Assembly (NCBI RefSeq): GCF_009762775.1
Contig: NZ_CP046401.1
Coordinates: 868,001-932,000 of the forward strand
Source of the DNA: Maribellus comscasis
GTDB taxonomy: Bacteria > Bacteroidota > Bacteroidia > Bacteroidales > Prolixibacteraceae
Direction: 5' to 3'
Length of the DNA: 64,000 bases
The position numbers and the translations under genes are program-made. Below, one piece after another: positions 7,947 through 16,275 of the stretch (positions within the stretch are counted from its first letter, which is position 1; every line of letters starts with the position of its first letter). The notes under the pieces were generated by a model. It worked only from the letters and a program-made list of their open reading frames with translations, did not search any database and was not told where the DNA came from.

Positions 7947-9077
7947 ATGAGAAAAATAATTGTTCTCGGAGCAGGCCTGGTAGGAAGTGCCATTGCCATT
8001 GACCTCTCTAAAAATTATGATGTTACCAGTGTTGACTTACACGCTGAGGCATTTAAAAAATTTCAGAATCACCCGGAAATCAAAATGATCCAGGCAGATT
8101 TGAGTGACTCTGAAAATCTAAAAGAAATTGTAAAAGACTTTGATTTGGTCGTTGGGGCTGTTCCTGGTTTTATGGGATACCAAACAATGAAAGCAGTGAT
8201 TCAGTCGGGCAAAAACATGGTTGACATTTCATTTATGCCGGAAGATTTTATGCAACTCGACGGATTGGCAAAAAAACATCGTGTAACCGTAGTTGCCGAC
8301 TGCGGCGTAGCTCCCGGAATGGGAAATATTATTCTTGGGTATCACAACAAAAACATGCAGGTAAAATCGTACGAATGTTTAGTTGGCGGTCTGCCGGTTA
8401 TTCGCGAATGGCCTTATGAATACAAAGCCGTGTTCTCCCCCATTGATGTGATTGAAGAATACACGCGCCCGGCTCGGTTTGTTCAAAATTATGAAATGGT
8501 TACCAAAGAAGCGCTTTCCGATCCTGAATTGATTCATTTTGAAGGAATAGGAACTTTGGAATCATGGAATTCTGACGGACTTCGTTCATTAATGCAAACC
8601 ATGAAAAATATTCCTGATATGATTGAAAAAACACTGCGTTACCCGGGATGTATTGAATACTTGAGAGTTCTTCGCGAATCGGGCTTCTTTTCCTACGAAG
8701 AAATAGATGTAAACGGGACAAAAATTCGGCCAATTGATGTAACCTCTAAATTGTTATTCCCAAAATGGAAATTAAAAGAAGGAGAAGAAGACTTTACGAT
8801 TATGCGGATTATTGTTGAAGGAACAGAAAACGGAAAGCCTGCAAAATTTACTTACAATCTACTTGACCGATTTGACAGAAAAAGCCAAACAATTTCAATG
8901 GCCAGAACAACCGGATATACATGTGCTGCGGTAGTAAATTTAATGCTCGATGGAGGTTTTTCAAAACCTGGAGTTAACCCTCCGGAATTTGTTGGAGAAA
9001 ATGACGGTAATCTCACTTATATTTTAAAATATCTGGAAGAACGTGGGGTAATCTACCAAACGGAATCAATAATTTGA
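7947..9077 (+). CDS. Saccharopine dehydrogenase-like NAD(P) oxidoreductase
   Basis: The ATG at 7947 is chosen over a TTG 12 nt earlier because it places the Rossmann strand at the N-terminus, as usual. The dinucleotide-binding loop is G8-A-G10-LV-G13, followed by an acidic residue ending the second strand (SVDLH). The 376-aa length and the C-terminal TTGYTCAAVVNLML-type stretch fit the saccharopine dehydrogenase / lysine 6-dehydrogenase-like superfamily. No signal peptide is seen, so it is cytosolic. It is tightly coupled to the glycosidase-like lipoprotein at 5778. That pairing may mean it handles a released amino-sugar or sugar-acid product instead of lysine, but this is inference only. Confidence 0.75.
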   Translation: MRKIIVLGAGLVGSAIAIDLSKNYDVTSVDLHAEAFKKFQNHPEIKMIQADLSDSENLKEIVKDFDLVVGAVPGFMGYQTMKAVIQSGKNMVDISFMPEDFMQLDGLAKKHRVTVVADCGVAPGMGNIILGYHNKNMQVKSYECLVGGLPVIREWPYEYKAVFSPIDVIEEYTRPARFVQNYEMVTKEALSDPELIHFEGIGTLESWNSDGLRSLMQTMKNIPDMIEKTLRYPGCIEYLRVLRESGFFSYEEIDVNGTKIRPIDVTSKLLFPKWKLKEGEEDFTIMRIIVEGTENGKPAKFTYNLLDRFDRKSQTISMARTTGYTCAAVVNLMLDGGFSKPGVNPPEFVGENDGNLTYILKYLEERGVIYQTESII

Positions 9078-9101
9078 ATGAGAACAAGATGGCAAAAAAT
9101 T

Positions 9102-9863
9102 TTATTCGTTCTTTTTTTTGTCTTCAAAATTTGGCTGAAAATAGGGAAATCCTATTTCCATACTTTCATCATACAAAGAATTCAACACAGTTTCTGAAAT
9201 GGAGTCCTGAACAATAATATAAAGAATCCTTTCTTCCCTGAACTTCACGTCGTACATGATTAATAATAATTCACTTACAACTTTATTAAATTCAGCTAAA
9301 TCTAAATTATCTGAAGAAAGCAAATGTAAGACCTGCTCCAGTTTTGTCTTAATTTCTTTGTGATACGATGTCATTACGGTAAGACAACCGCTTTTCGAAA
9401 TATGTCTGCGAATTTCAGGAAAAAGAATACTCTCCTTAATTTCGTAATAATTTCTATACTTCGATAATTCGATAATAGCTGCGCCTAACGAAGTCTTGTT
9501 GCTTTCATTTTCGGGAAATTCATTCAACTGCTTTAATAAAGGTTGAATAGCCCCTAATTTTTCATCCAGTATTCTGTTATTTTCCAGCAAACACCCAAGA
9601 TAAGTCTCCGATGATGGCGGAATGTAAGGATGATTTTCAATAGCCGGACGAAGCATAGCCATCAATTTATCAATTCCTGTTTTAATCCTCTCCATTGGCG
9701 TCCCCACTGAAACCAGTCGGTCAACAAGTGAAGAAACATCCGTAGGTGAACAATTTCCCAAAAAATCCTTGTTTTCTGAAAGCAGCTTTTCCTGACTATC
9801 ACCTTTTAAAAGAAATTCAAAAATTATTAAAAGGTGCTCAACTCGTTCTTCTATTGCAATCAC
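9102..9863 (-). CDS. DUF438/hemerythrin-like helical protein, 253 aa
   Basis: This is an all-helical cytosolic protein without signal peptide. An N-terminal region of about 80 residues resembles DUF438, and residues 85-225 look like a four-helix hemerythrin-type domain, with KESILFPEI (about 143-151) matching the usual KEN-LFP segment. The expected metal ligands appear altered: Asn138-Tyr-Tyr sits where a histidine usually precedes the glutamate, and Asn94-Asn95 where the first histidine is common. Metal binding is therefore uncertain. It could be a degenerated di-iron sensor. It is convergent with the oxidoreductase (24 bp apart) and divergent from the peptidase at 10088. Family assignment is tentative. 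Confidence 0.5.
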   Translation of the reverse strand: MIAIEERVEHLLIIFEFLLKGDSQEKLLSENKDFLGNCSPTDVSSLVDRLVSVGTPMERIKTGIDKLMAMLRPAIENHPYIPPSSETYLGCLLENNRILDEKLGAIQPLLKQLNEFPENESNKTSLGAAIIELSKYRNYYEIKESILFPEIRRHISKSGCLTVMTSYHKEIKTKLEQVLHLLSSDNLDLAEFNKVVSELLLIMYDVKFREERILYIIVQDSISETVLNSLYDESMEIGFPYFQPNFEDKKKNE

Positions 9864-10087
9864 GATTTTTGGTCTTTTAAAATCTATTTAGTAGTAATCG
9901 AAGTTACAATATTATTGCAAATTCATCAGTAGAAATACTTTTTTTTATATTATTTAATGATTAGCACAAACGTTTAATATTAAAATTATATTCCAACTCA
10001 GATTTTGCACGTTTATTTAAAATCTCTAAAAATATTTCTACTTTAATCGTTTCAAAGGGAAAATCAATTTTATAAAATACGATTCAA

Positions 10088-12907
10088 ATGAAAAAAACTG
10101 CTGCACTGTTTACTTTTTTAATGTATTCGTTATTTCTTTTTGCTCAGGGGGAAAAGAAAGCGCTCACACACGACGATATTCTGGAGTGGGAACGAATTAC
10201 CGAACAACACATTTCAAACGATGGCAAATACGTTGTTTACAAACAAGAGCCCTGGAAAGGCGACCCGACGCTAAAAATTACAACGCCGGAAGGAGCGGAA
10301 AAAGCTTCCATCAAATGCGCTAGCAACGCACAAATAACTTCCGACTCCAAATTTGTTGTATTCATGCTAAAACCAGCGGAAGATACAATCCGGACACTCA
10401 AATTGAAAAAGACAAAAAAAGAAGATTTTCCAAAAAACAATCTTTTAATTTACAATCTGGAGAATAACCAAATTGATACTGTAAAAAACTTCGAATCAGT
10501 TAAAGTTCCCGAAAAATGGGCAGGATGGATTGCCTGGCAAACAGAAGCGCCTAAAGACACCACAAAAAAAGAAAAAGGCCCCAAAGGGGAAAAAGGGAAA
10601 AATGAAGAAAAAGATGAAAAGGTTTTTCCACTTTTTGTAAAAAACTTGTCTTCAGGTGAAATTTCTGAATTTCCGGCGGTGAGCGACTATATTTTCGCAG
10701 AAGAAAAAGAAAAACTCACGTTTATTTCTGATGGAAAAGACAACACTTTTGACGCAGGAATTTATTGTGTTGATTTAAAAGCAAACCTGCCTCAAAAAAT
10801 ATGGGACGGCAAAGGGAAATTCAAACAATTGTCAATCAGCAAAACAGGTCGTGAAATTGCTTTTTTAGGTGATACTTCCGACAAAAAAAAGGAGGAAGCC
10901 AACTACAATTTGTATTTGTGGAGTGGCGAAGAAACAGCTTCTGTAATTCTCACCAACGAAAACGACGCTATTCCTGAAAGTTGGGAAATCAGTGAAGACG
11001 GAAGACTTTCGTTTTCTGATTCGGGCGAACGTTTATTTTATGGAACCGCGCCGAAAAAAGCTCCCAAAGACACCACTGTTTTGGAAGAAGAAATACCGGT
11101 TTTGGATGTTTGGACATGGAACGAAGAAGAACTTCAAACCGTTCAGTTGAACAGCCGCGACCGCGACATGAAAAAAACCTACCTCTCTGTTTTTGACATT
11201 CCGGGGAAAAAAGCCGTTCAACTCGAAATAAAAATGTTCTCAGGAATACAACAAACACAAAGTGGCGACGGCGATACATTTATTGCATGGTCAAATCATC
11301 CGTACGCTGTGCAAAGCATGTGGGAAGGAAGTCCCGACCACAACGATTTTTATTTGGTTGACGTAAACACCGGCGATGCAAAAAAAATTAATACGGATGT
11401 ACGCGCGAATCCGCGTTTTTCGCCGGAAGGAAAATATGTTTACTGGTACAATGCAGTGGACACATCGTGGAACACCTTAAATATTGAAAGCGAAAAAGAA
11501 GTCAAAATTACCTCTCCGAAAACGGTGCAGGTAGCCGATGAATTAAATGACGTGCCAAATCTACCGCGTTCTTACGGAAATGCCGGGTGGTTAAAAGACG
11601 ATGACGCGATTCTTATTAACGACCGTTTTGATGTGTGGAAAGTTGATCCGGAAAACAAAACTGCTCCGGTTAAAATCACAAAAAATGGAAGGGAAAACAA
11701 CATTGAATACCGCGTTATTGATTTTGAAAACCAGGGACGTTCACGTTTTGGTGGCGAAGAACAAAAGGGAATTGACCCGAAAAAACCAATGTATTTAAGT
11801 GCACACAACGAGGTAACACGCGAAGACGGTTACTATGTTCTGAACCTCAAAAAAGGCGACCCTCAAAAATTAATGTCCGGAAAATACAGCTTGAACCGAC
11901 CTCAAAAAGCAAAAGATGCTGACATGGTTGTTTTTACCAAAGAAAACTATGAGACCTATCCGAATTTAATTGCTACAGATTTATTGTTCAAAGAAATAAA
12001 ACATATTAGCGACGCGGCTCCACAACAAAAGGACTTTTTGTGGGGAACGGCGGAATTGGTTACATGGACGTCGTTGGATGGACGCAAATTGGAAGGCACA
12101 CTACACAAACCGGAAAACTTTGATCCTTCAAAAAAATACCCAATGATTGTAAATTTTTACGAAAAGAGTTCGCAGGAATTATACAGTTACCGGATGCCTG
12201 AAAACCACCGTTCTACCATCGATTATCATTACTTCACAAGCAACGGATATTTGGTTTTTAACCCCGATGTATATTACAAAACCGGCTACCCGGGCGAAGA
12301 TGCGTTTAACTGTGTTATGCCCGGTGTTACTTCGTTAATTGAAAAAGGTTTTGTTGATGAAAAACACATTGGCGCGCAAGGCCACAGTTGGGGCGGCTAC
12401 CAGGTGGCTTACCTCGCTACTCGAACAAATTTGTTCGCCGCCATTGAATCGGGTGCACCGGTTGTGAATATGTTTTCAGCTTACGGAGGAATTCGCTGGG
12501 GATCGGGATTAAACCGTTCTTTCCAGTATGAACATACCCAAAGTCGCATCGGAAAATCAATCTGGGAGGCGCCGCTGCGTTACCTCGAAAATTCCCCGCT
12601 GTTTACCATCGACAAAATAAATACCCCAATTTTAATTATGCACAACGACGACGATGGCGCAGTGCCTTGGTACCAGGGGATTGAATTTTTTGTTGGCCTC
12701 CGCAGATTACAAAAACCGGCGTGGTTGCTCAACTACAACGAAGCCGACCACTGGCCCTTAAAAGTGCGCGACAAAACAGATTTTCAGATTCGTCTGTCGC
12801 AGTTTTTCGATCACTACTTAAAAGGAGAACCAATGCCAAAATGGATGAAAGATGGAATTCCTGCAGTTGATAAAGGAACTGATTTAGGTTACGAACTTTC
12901 AGAATAA
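10088..12907 (+). CDS. S9 family prolyl-oligopeptidase-type peptidase, secreted
   Basis: A signal peptide of about 20 residues (ending LFLFAQ) indicates export to the periplasm. An N-terminal beta-propeller-like part of about 600 residues precedes a C-terminal alpha/beta-hydrolase. The nucleophile motif is GHSWGGY (about Ser767), the probable acid lies in HNDDDGAVPW (about 854-856) and the histidine in NEADHWPL (about 888). These fit S9 (dipeptidyl-peptidase / acylaminoacyl-peptidase type). A Lys/Glu-rich low-complexity insert of about 25 residues occurs near residue 160. The gene stands alone, with a terminator-like hairpin at 12930. It likely degrades peptides imported to the periplasm; specificity cannot be read from the sequence. 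Confidence 0.9.
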   Translation: MKKTAALFTFLMYSLFLFAQGEKKALTHDDILEWERITEQHISNDGKYVVYKQEPWKGDPTLKITTPEGAEKASIKCASNAQITSDSKFVVFMLKPAEDTIRTLKLKKTKKEDFPKNNLLIYNLENNQIDTVKNFESVKVPEKWAGWIAWQTEAPKDTTKKEKGPKGEKGKNEEKDEKVFPLFVKNLSSGEISEFPAVSDYIFAEEKEKLTFISDGKDNTFDAGIYCVDLKANLPQKIWDGKGKFKQLSISKTGREIAFLGDTSDKKKEEANYNLYLWSGEETASVILTNENDAIPESWEISEDGRLSFSDSGERLFYGTAPKKAPKDTTVLEEEIPVLDVWTWNEEELQTVQLNSRDRDMKKTYLSVFDIPGKKAVQLEIKMFSGIQQTQSGDGDTFIAWSNHPYAVQSMWEGSPDHNDFYLVDVNTGDAKKINTDVRANPRFSPEGKYVYWYNAVDTSWNTLNIESEKEVKITSPKTVQVADELNDVPNLPRSYGNAGWLKDDDAILINDRFDVWKVDPENKTAPVKITKNGRENNIEYRVIDFENQGRSRFGGEEQKGIDPKKPMYLSAHNEVTREDGYYVLNLKKGDPQKLMSGKYSLNRPQKAKDADMVVFTKENYETYPNLIATDLLFKEIKHISDAAPQQKDFLWGTAELVTWTSLDGRKLEGTLHKPENFDPSKKYPMIVNFYEKSSQELYSYRMPENHRSTIDYHYFTSNGYLVFNPDVYYKTGYPGEDAFNCVMPGVTSLIEKGFVDEKHIGAQGHSWGGYQVAYLATRTNLFAAIESGAPVVNMFSAYGGIRWGSGLNRSFQYEHTQSRIGKSIWEAPLRYLENSPLFTIDKINTPILIMHNDDDGAVPWYQGIEFFVGLRRLQKPAWLLNYNEADHWPLKVRDKTDFQIRLSQFFDHYLKGEPMPKWMKDGIPAVDKGTDLGYELSE

Positions 12908-12929
12908 TATTCATATAAAATAGAAGAAC

Positions 12930-12968
12930 GGATTTCATCTTTTAGTGTAAGATGGAATCCACTTTTAT
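12930..12968 (+). terminator. Probable terminator after the S9 peptidase
   Basis: GGATTTCATCTT (from 12930) pairs with AAGATGGAATCC (ending 12960) with one G-T wobble, followed by ACTTTTATTT. It lies 22 nt after the peptidase stop. Confidence 0.6.
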
Positions 12969-13017
12969 TTGAAAAGAACACCCAATAACAAAGCCTGTTT
13001 TAGCGTTTTGTTAAAAC

Positions 13018-13038
13018 ATCCAGAATTTATCCAGAATT
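13018..13038 (+). promoter_or_regulatory. Tandem direct repeat, candidate response-regulator operator
   Basis: ATCCAGAATT occurs at 13018-13027 and again at 13029-13038, a period of 11 bp, which is the spacing typical of OmpR/PhoB-class dimer binding. It is about 108 bp before the response regulator start, so it may be autoregulatory. The core TCCAGAATT recurs at 15082-15090 ahead of the BOF-protein gene. Confidence 0.45.
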
Positions 13039-13145
13039 AAATTCTATTATTGAGAAATGGGGACAAAGCCCTCGATCGAAATAAGAAACAGAAAGGAATA
13101 AAGCTTTTATTTCATCCGGCAACGGGGCAGTACAAATTATGACAG

Positions 13146-13832
13146 ATGAAACTTTTGATTGTTGAAGATAACGCGAAACTTCTGGAAGCGATAAGCGAAA
13201 CGTTGGAGTCGGAGAGTTTTTTGTGCGAAACATCATTGAATTTTCAGAATGCACATGAAAAAATTTTCCTGTACAACTACGATGTTTTTGTGGTGGATAT
13301 TAATCTTCCCGACGGTTCCGGATTGGAGCTCATCAAAGAAATGAAAACACAAAATCCTTCAACCGGAATTATAGTTATTTCTGCCGGAAACTCGCTCGAT
13401 AATAAAATTGAAGGTCTTGATTTAGGTGCCGACGATTACATTACCAAACCTTTTGACATGGCCGAACTGGTTGCCCGGATAAAAGCATTGTTGCGCCGAC
13501 GTAATTTTTCGGGAAACAGCAGAGTAACTGTAAACGGAATTTCGATTGACACGGCCAGTAGAGAAGTTTTTGCCGGCAAACAAAAAATTGAACTGACAAA
13601 AAGCGAATATGACATTCTTTTATTTTTCTTTTCAAATCCGGGGCGAACACTGACCAAAGAAAGTATTGCTGAACACATTTGGGGTGACAACATGGATTTA
13701 GCCGATTCTTTTGATTTTATTTATTCGCACATAAAAAACCTTCGAAAAAAAATTAGTGCCGCTGGTGTAAACACGCCTATAAAAGCGGTGTACGGCATTG
13801 GCTACAAACTCGACTCAAACCCGACCGAATGA
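13146..13832 (+). CDS. OmpR/PhoB-family response regulator
   Basis: The 228-aa protein has an N-terminal receiver domain with the acidic pair E7-D8, the phospho-acceptor D51 in VVDINLPDGSG and the switch lysine in ITKPFDMAEL (about residue 101). A C-terminal winged helix (about 130-225) contains the ELTKSEYDIL and SHIKNLRKKI segments of OmpR/PhoB DNA-binding domains. Its stop overlaps the kinase start by four bases (ATGA), showing translational coupling. The direct repeat at 13018-13038 is a candidate binding site. The signal is unknown. Synteny with a downstream YgiW-like gene resembles the ygiW-qseBC arrangement of enterobacteria. Confidence 0.93.
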   Translation: MKLLIVEDNAKLLEAISETLESESFLCETSLNFQNAHEKIFLYNYDVFVVDINLPDGSGLELIKEMKTQNPSTGIIVISAGNSLDNKIEGLDLGADDYITKPFDMAELVARIKALLRRRNFSGNSRVTVNGISIDTASREVFAGKQKIELTKSEYDILLFFFSNPGRTLTKESIAEHIWGDNMDLADSFDFIYSHIKNLRKKISAAGVNTPIKAVYGIGYKLDSNPTE

Positions 13833-15067
13833 GACTTATTAAACAAACATACATTTATACTTCGGTGTCGTTGATTCCTGTTTTGGTTATCGGGAGTCTT
13901 TTTGCATTTTTTATTATTGAATACATTTCTTACGAGGAAACCGACGAATTTCTGACCTACGAAATGGAGCGACTGGTTCGTTACCACAAAGAAAACAACG
14001 ACTTGCCCGATTTTCATAAAGTGGCCGATATTATTCCCGATTTAAAACTGGAACAACCCGTTTTTAAAGATACGCTCCTTCTCGAATCCGGCGACAATGA
14101 AATGGTTCCTCACCGCGAGCTGCGTTTTTCCATCAATCACAACGGGCGCGATTTTACCATTGTTATTCGCCATTTACTACTGGGCCGCGACGACATTGCC
14201 CAGGGAACCATTTTTATAATCACCGGGCTCATTTTTCTGATTGGAGTTTTCCTGATGCTGACGCTCAATATTGTAGCAGGCAGAATCTGGCACCCGTTTT
14301 ACAAAACGCTAATCAAAATTACTCATTACAAAATTGGCTCTCCTCCACCCAATTTCGAACAAACCACCATTGATGAATTTAGCCAGCTGAATTCGACTTT
14401 GCATTCTTTCCTGAAAAAAATTACAGACGATTTTCAACACAACAAAGAGTTTAATGAAAATGCCTCGCACGAACTGCAAACCCATCTTGCTGTGATTAAA
14501 GCCAATGCAGGGAAATTACTTGGAGAAGACAAGGAAGCTGCGCATTTGGAAGAGCTAAATAAGATCTATTCCGCAGCGACAAAACTTTCGCAAATTCAAA
14601 AATCGCTTTTGTTATTGAGCAAAATTAACAACCGCGAATTCAACAACAACGAAAAAATCAATTTCACAAACATTTTTGAAGGTTCACTGGAAACCTTTGA
14701 GGAAGTGGCAGCCCTTCGCGAAATAAAAATCGCAAAAGAAACAGACGCCTGTTCAATTTTTATGGATGCAGGGCTGGCTGAAATTCTGGTCAACAACCTC
14801 ATAAAAAATGCAGTAAAACACAATATTCAAAACGGCTTTATTTCCGTAAAGCTCACAAGCAAAAACCTCACTGTAGAAAACAGCGGACCGCTGTTTAGCG
14901 GAAATCCGGAAGTGCTGCTGCAACGTTTTTCAAAAGGGAAAAATGGAAACACCGGCATTGGACTGGCCATTGTAAAAGAAATTTGTGAAGTCTATAAATT
15001 CAAAATTTCCTACGCTATTTCCGAAACAAATCATCACAAAATTGAAATAATTTTCGAACAGAAATAG
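13829..15067 (+). CDS. Membrane sensor histidine kinase
   Basis: The 412-aa protein has two transmembrane segments (about residues 10-32 and 130-155) enclosing a periplasmic sensor of about 100 residues, then HisKA and HATPase domains. The H-box reads ENASHELQTHLAVI with the phospho-accepting histidine at about 214; the usual TPL after the H-box is THL here. The N-box LIKNAVKHN and a G-box NTGIGLAIVKE are present. It is cotranscribed with the response regulator through a 4-bp overlap. The periplasmic domain is short and unrecognised, so the stimulus cannot be given; the downstream BOF protein and MntP-like carrier suggest envelope or metal stress. Confidence 0.92.
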   Translation: MRLIKQTYIYTSVSLIPVLVIGSLFAFFIIEYISYEETDEFLTYEMERLVRYHKENNDLPDFHKVADIIPDLKLEQPVFKDTLLLESGDNEMVPHRELRFSINHNGRDFTIVIRHLLLGRDDIAQGTIFIITGLIFLIGVFLMLTLNIVAGRIWHPFYKTLIKITHYKIGSPPPNFEQTTIDEFSQLNSTLHSFLKKITDDFQHNKEFNENASHELQTHLAVIKANAGKLLGEDKEAAHLEELNKIYSAATKLSQIQKSLLLLSKINNREFNNNEKINFTNIFEGSLETFEEVAALREIKIAKETDACSIFMDAGLAEILVNNLIKNAVKHNIQNGFISVKLTSKNLTVENSGPLFSGNPEVLLQRFSKGKNGNTGIGLAIVKEICEVYKFKISYAISETNHHKIEIIFEQK

Positions 15068-15081
15068 AAATCCCAAATCTC

Positions 15082-15090
15082 TCCAGAATT
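15082..15090 (+). promoter_or_regulatory. Third TCCAGAATT half-site before the BOF gene
   Basis: TCCAGAATT here matches the core of the tandem repeat at 13018-13038. It lies in the 140-bp spacer before the gene at 15208, which would fit control of that gene by the adjacent response regulator. A single 9-mer can occur by chance. Confidence 0.3.
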
Positions 15091-15207
15091 GCTTCCTAAT
15101 TTAGCTAGCGAATTAAAAACAAAACAGCTCGCGACTGAGAAAGAAAACGATGAGAACGACCGAGGTCAATCTCTCTCAGAAAACGGGCTTCACAAAAAAT
15201 TAGGAAT

Positions 15208-15627
15208 ATGAAAACAATTCAGAAAACGTTCGGAATGATTTTAATGACAGTTTTTTTTGCCGGGATTTTTAGTGCCGGGTACGCCCAATACACCGGCCCT
15301 GGCTCATCGGCCCAATTATATAAAGTAAAAGACGCATCAGACCAGGCATTAAAACTGGACAGAAAAGACATCATGGTAAAACTCCAGGGTTATGTGGTGG
15401 AGCAAATTACCGACGAAAACTACTGGTTTCAGGATTCGAGTGGGCGAATTAAAATTGAAATTGAGAAAAAACACATGCCCGCCGAACCTTTCGACCACAA
15501 AACGGAAATAACAATTGTGGGTGAAATGGATTACGATTTACTTGAAGGAACCGAATTTGAGGTGAAACATATCACCGTGGGAAATCCCAAAGCCACGGAT
15601 TCTTCCACGGCCGAAATGGTTGATTAA
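15208..15627 (+). CDS. YgiW/YdeI-type BOF (OB-fold) periplasmic protein
   Basis: A signal peptide of about 26 residues ends at GYAQ and a single bacterial OB-fold (BOF) domain follows (about 30-130). Recognition segments are YTGPGSSAQLYKVKDA near the N-terminus, VKLQGYVVEQITDENYWFQDSSGRIKIEI-type strands (about 57-85) and VGEMDYDLLEGTEFEVKHI. Enterobacterial relatives are periplasmic stress-tolerance proteins. The position right after a two-component pair echoes ygiW-qseBC. Next downstream is an MntP-like carrier, 74 bp away. The exact ligand is unknown. Confidence 0.85.
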   Translation: MKTIQKTFGMILMTVFFAGIFSAGYAQYTGPGSSAQLYKVKDASDQALKLDRKDIMVKLQGYVVEQITDENYWFQDSSGRIKIEIEKKHMPAEPFDHKTEITIVGEMDYDLLEGTEFEVKHITVGNPKATDSSTAEMVD

Positions 15628-15700
15628 TACGCTTTTCTCCGGGGAACCAGGATGCTTTTATTCCATTCTCCGGAATTTTTTATCGAAAACATATCATAAG

Positions 15701-16249
15701 ATGACAATTCCTACCATAACTTTAATCATCACCGCACTTTCTATGGGAGCTTTGGAAATTTCGCTTTCCACCGGAAAAACACTTAACAGAATCCGTTTTA
15801 ACCAATCAGTAAAAGTGGCGCTGGGCCTTATTGTCTTGCACATTCCGGTGCTGATTGTTGGTTGGTATTCCGGCGAAAAACTGGAAGATTTGCTTACGCG
15901 TTATGAAAGCTGGATTGCACTGGCCATTTTAGCTTTGCTTGGCCTTAAAATGATTGTTGAAAGTTTTGTCCAAAAGAACAAGTTAAATTCAATTCCGCTT
16001 ACCGTTTTACTCAGTATGATTCTGGCTGCTTTGTTCGATGCACTTGTCATTGGAATTAGTTTGGCTTTACTCAACCTGAATATTCTCGCCGTTGCCCTGA
16101 TAAGCGGAATTGTTTTATTTTTTGCCACCATGCTTGGCATTCTCCGCGGGAAAAGCCTCATCGGGAAACGAATTTACTACATCAAAGCGTGGGGCGGAGT
16201 GATGCTATTCCTGCTGGGAATTATTAATTTGATTGGGGTTGGATCCTAA
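15701..16249 (+). CDS. MntP-like putative manganese efflux membrane protein
   Basis: ATG 15701 is preferred over a frame open from 15620, because translation then begins at the first hydrophobic helix as in MntP, and the product (182 aa) has the family length. Six hydrophobic segments are seen. The second repeat has LFDALVIGISLALLNLNI, matching the MntP pattern with its aspartate. In the first repeat the MDAFAAS-type motif reads MGALEIS, so the Asp is replaced by Gly and a Glu appears three residues later. Mn2+ export is expected from the family but the changed residue makes the ion uncertain. It is probably cotranscribed with the BOF gene. Confidence 0.8.
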   Translation: MTIPTITLIITALSMGALEISLSTGKTLNRIRFNQSVKVALGLIVLHIPVLIVGWYSGEKLEDLLTRYESWIALAILALLGLKMIVESFVQKNKLNSIPLTVLLSMILAALFDALVIGISLALLNLNILAVALISGIVLFFATMLGILRGKSLIGKRIYYIKAWGGVMLFLLGIINLIGVGS

Positions 16250-16275
16250 TTCCAATTGAAATCTCAGCTAAACCA

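Noticed and set aside
11601..11798. 65-aa frame inside the S9 peptidase
   Set aside because: Alternative-frame shadow of the peptidase; lysine-rich because of the A-rich coding sequence.
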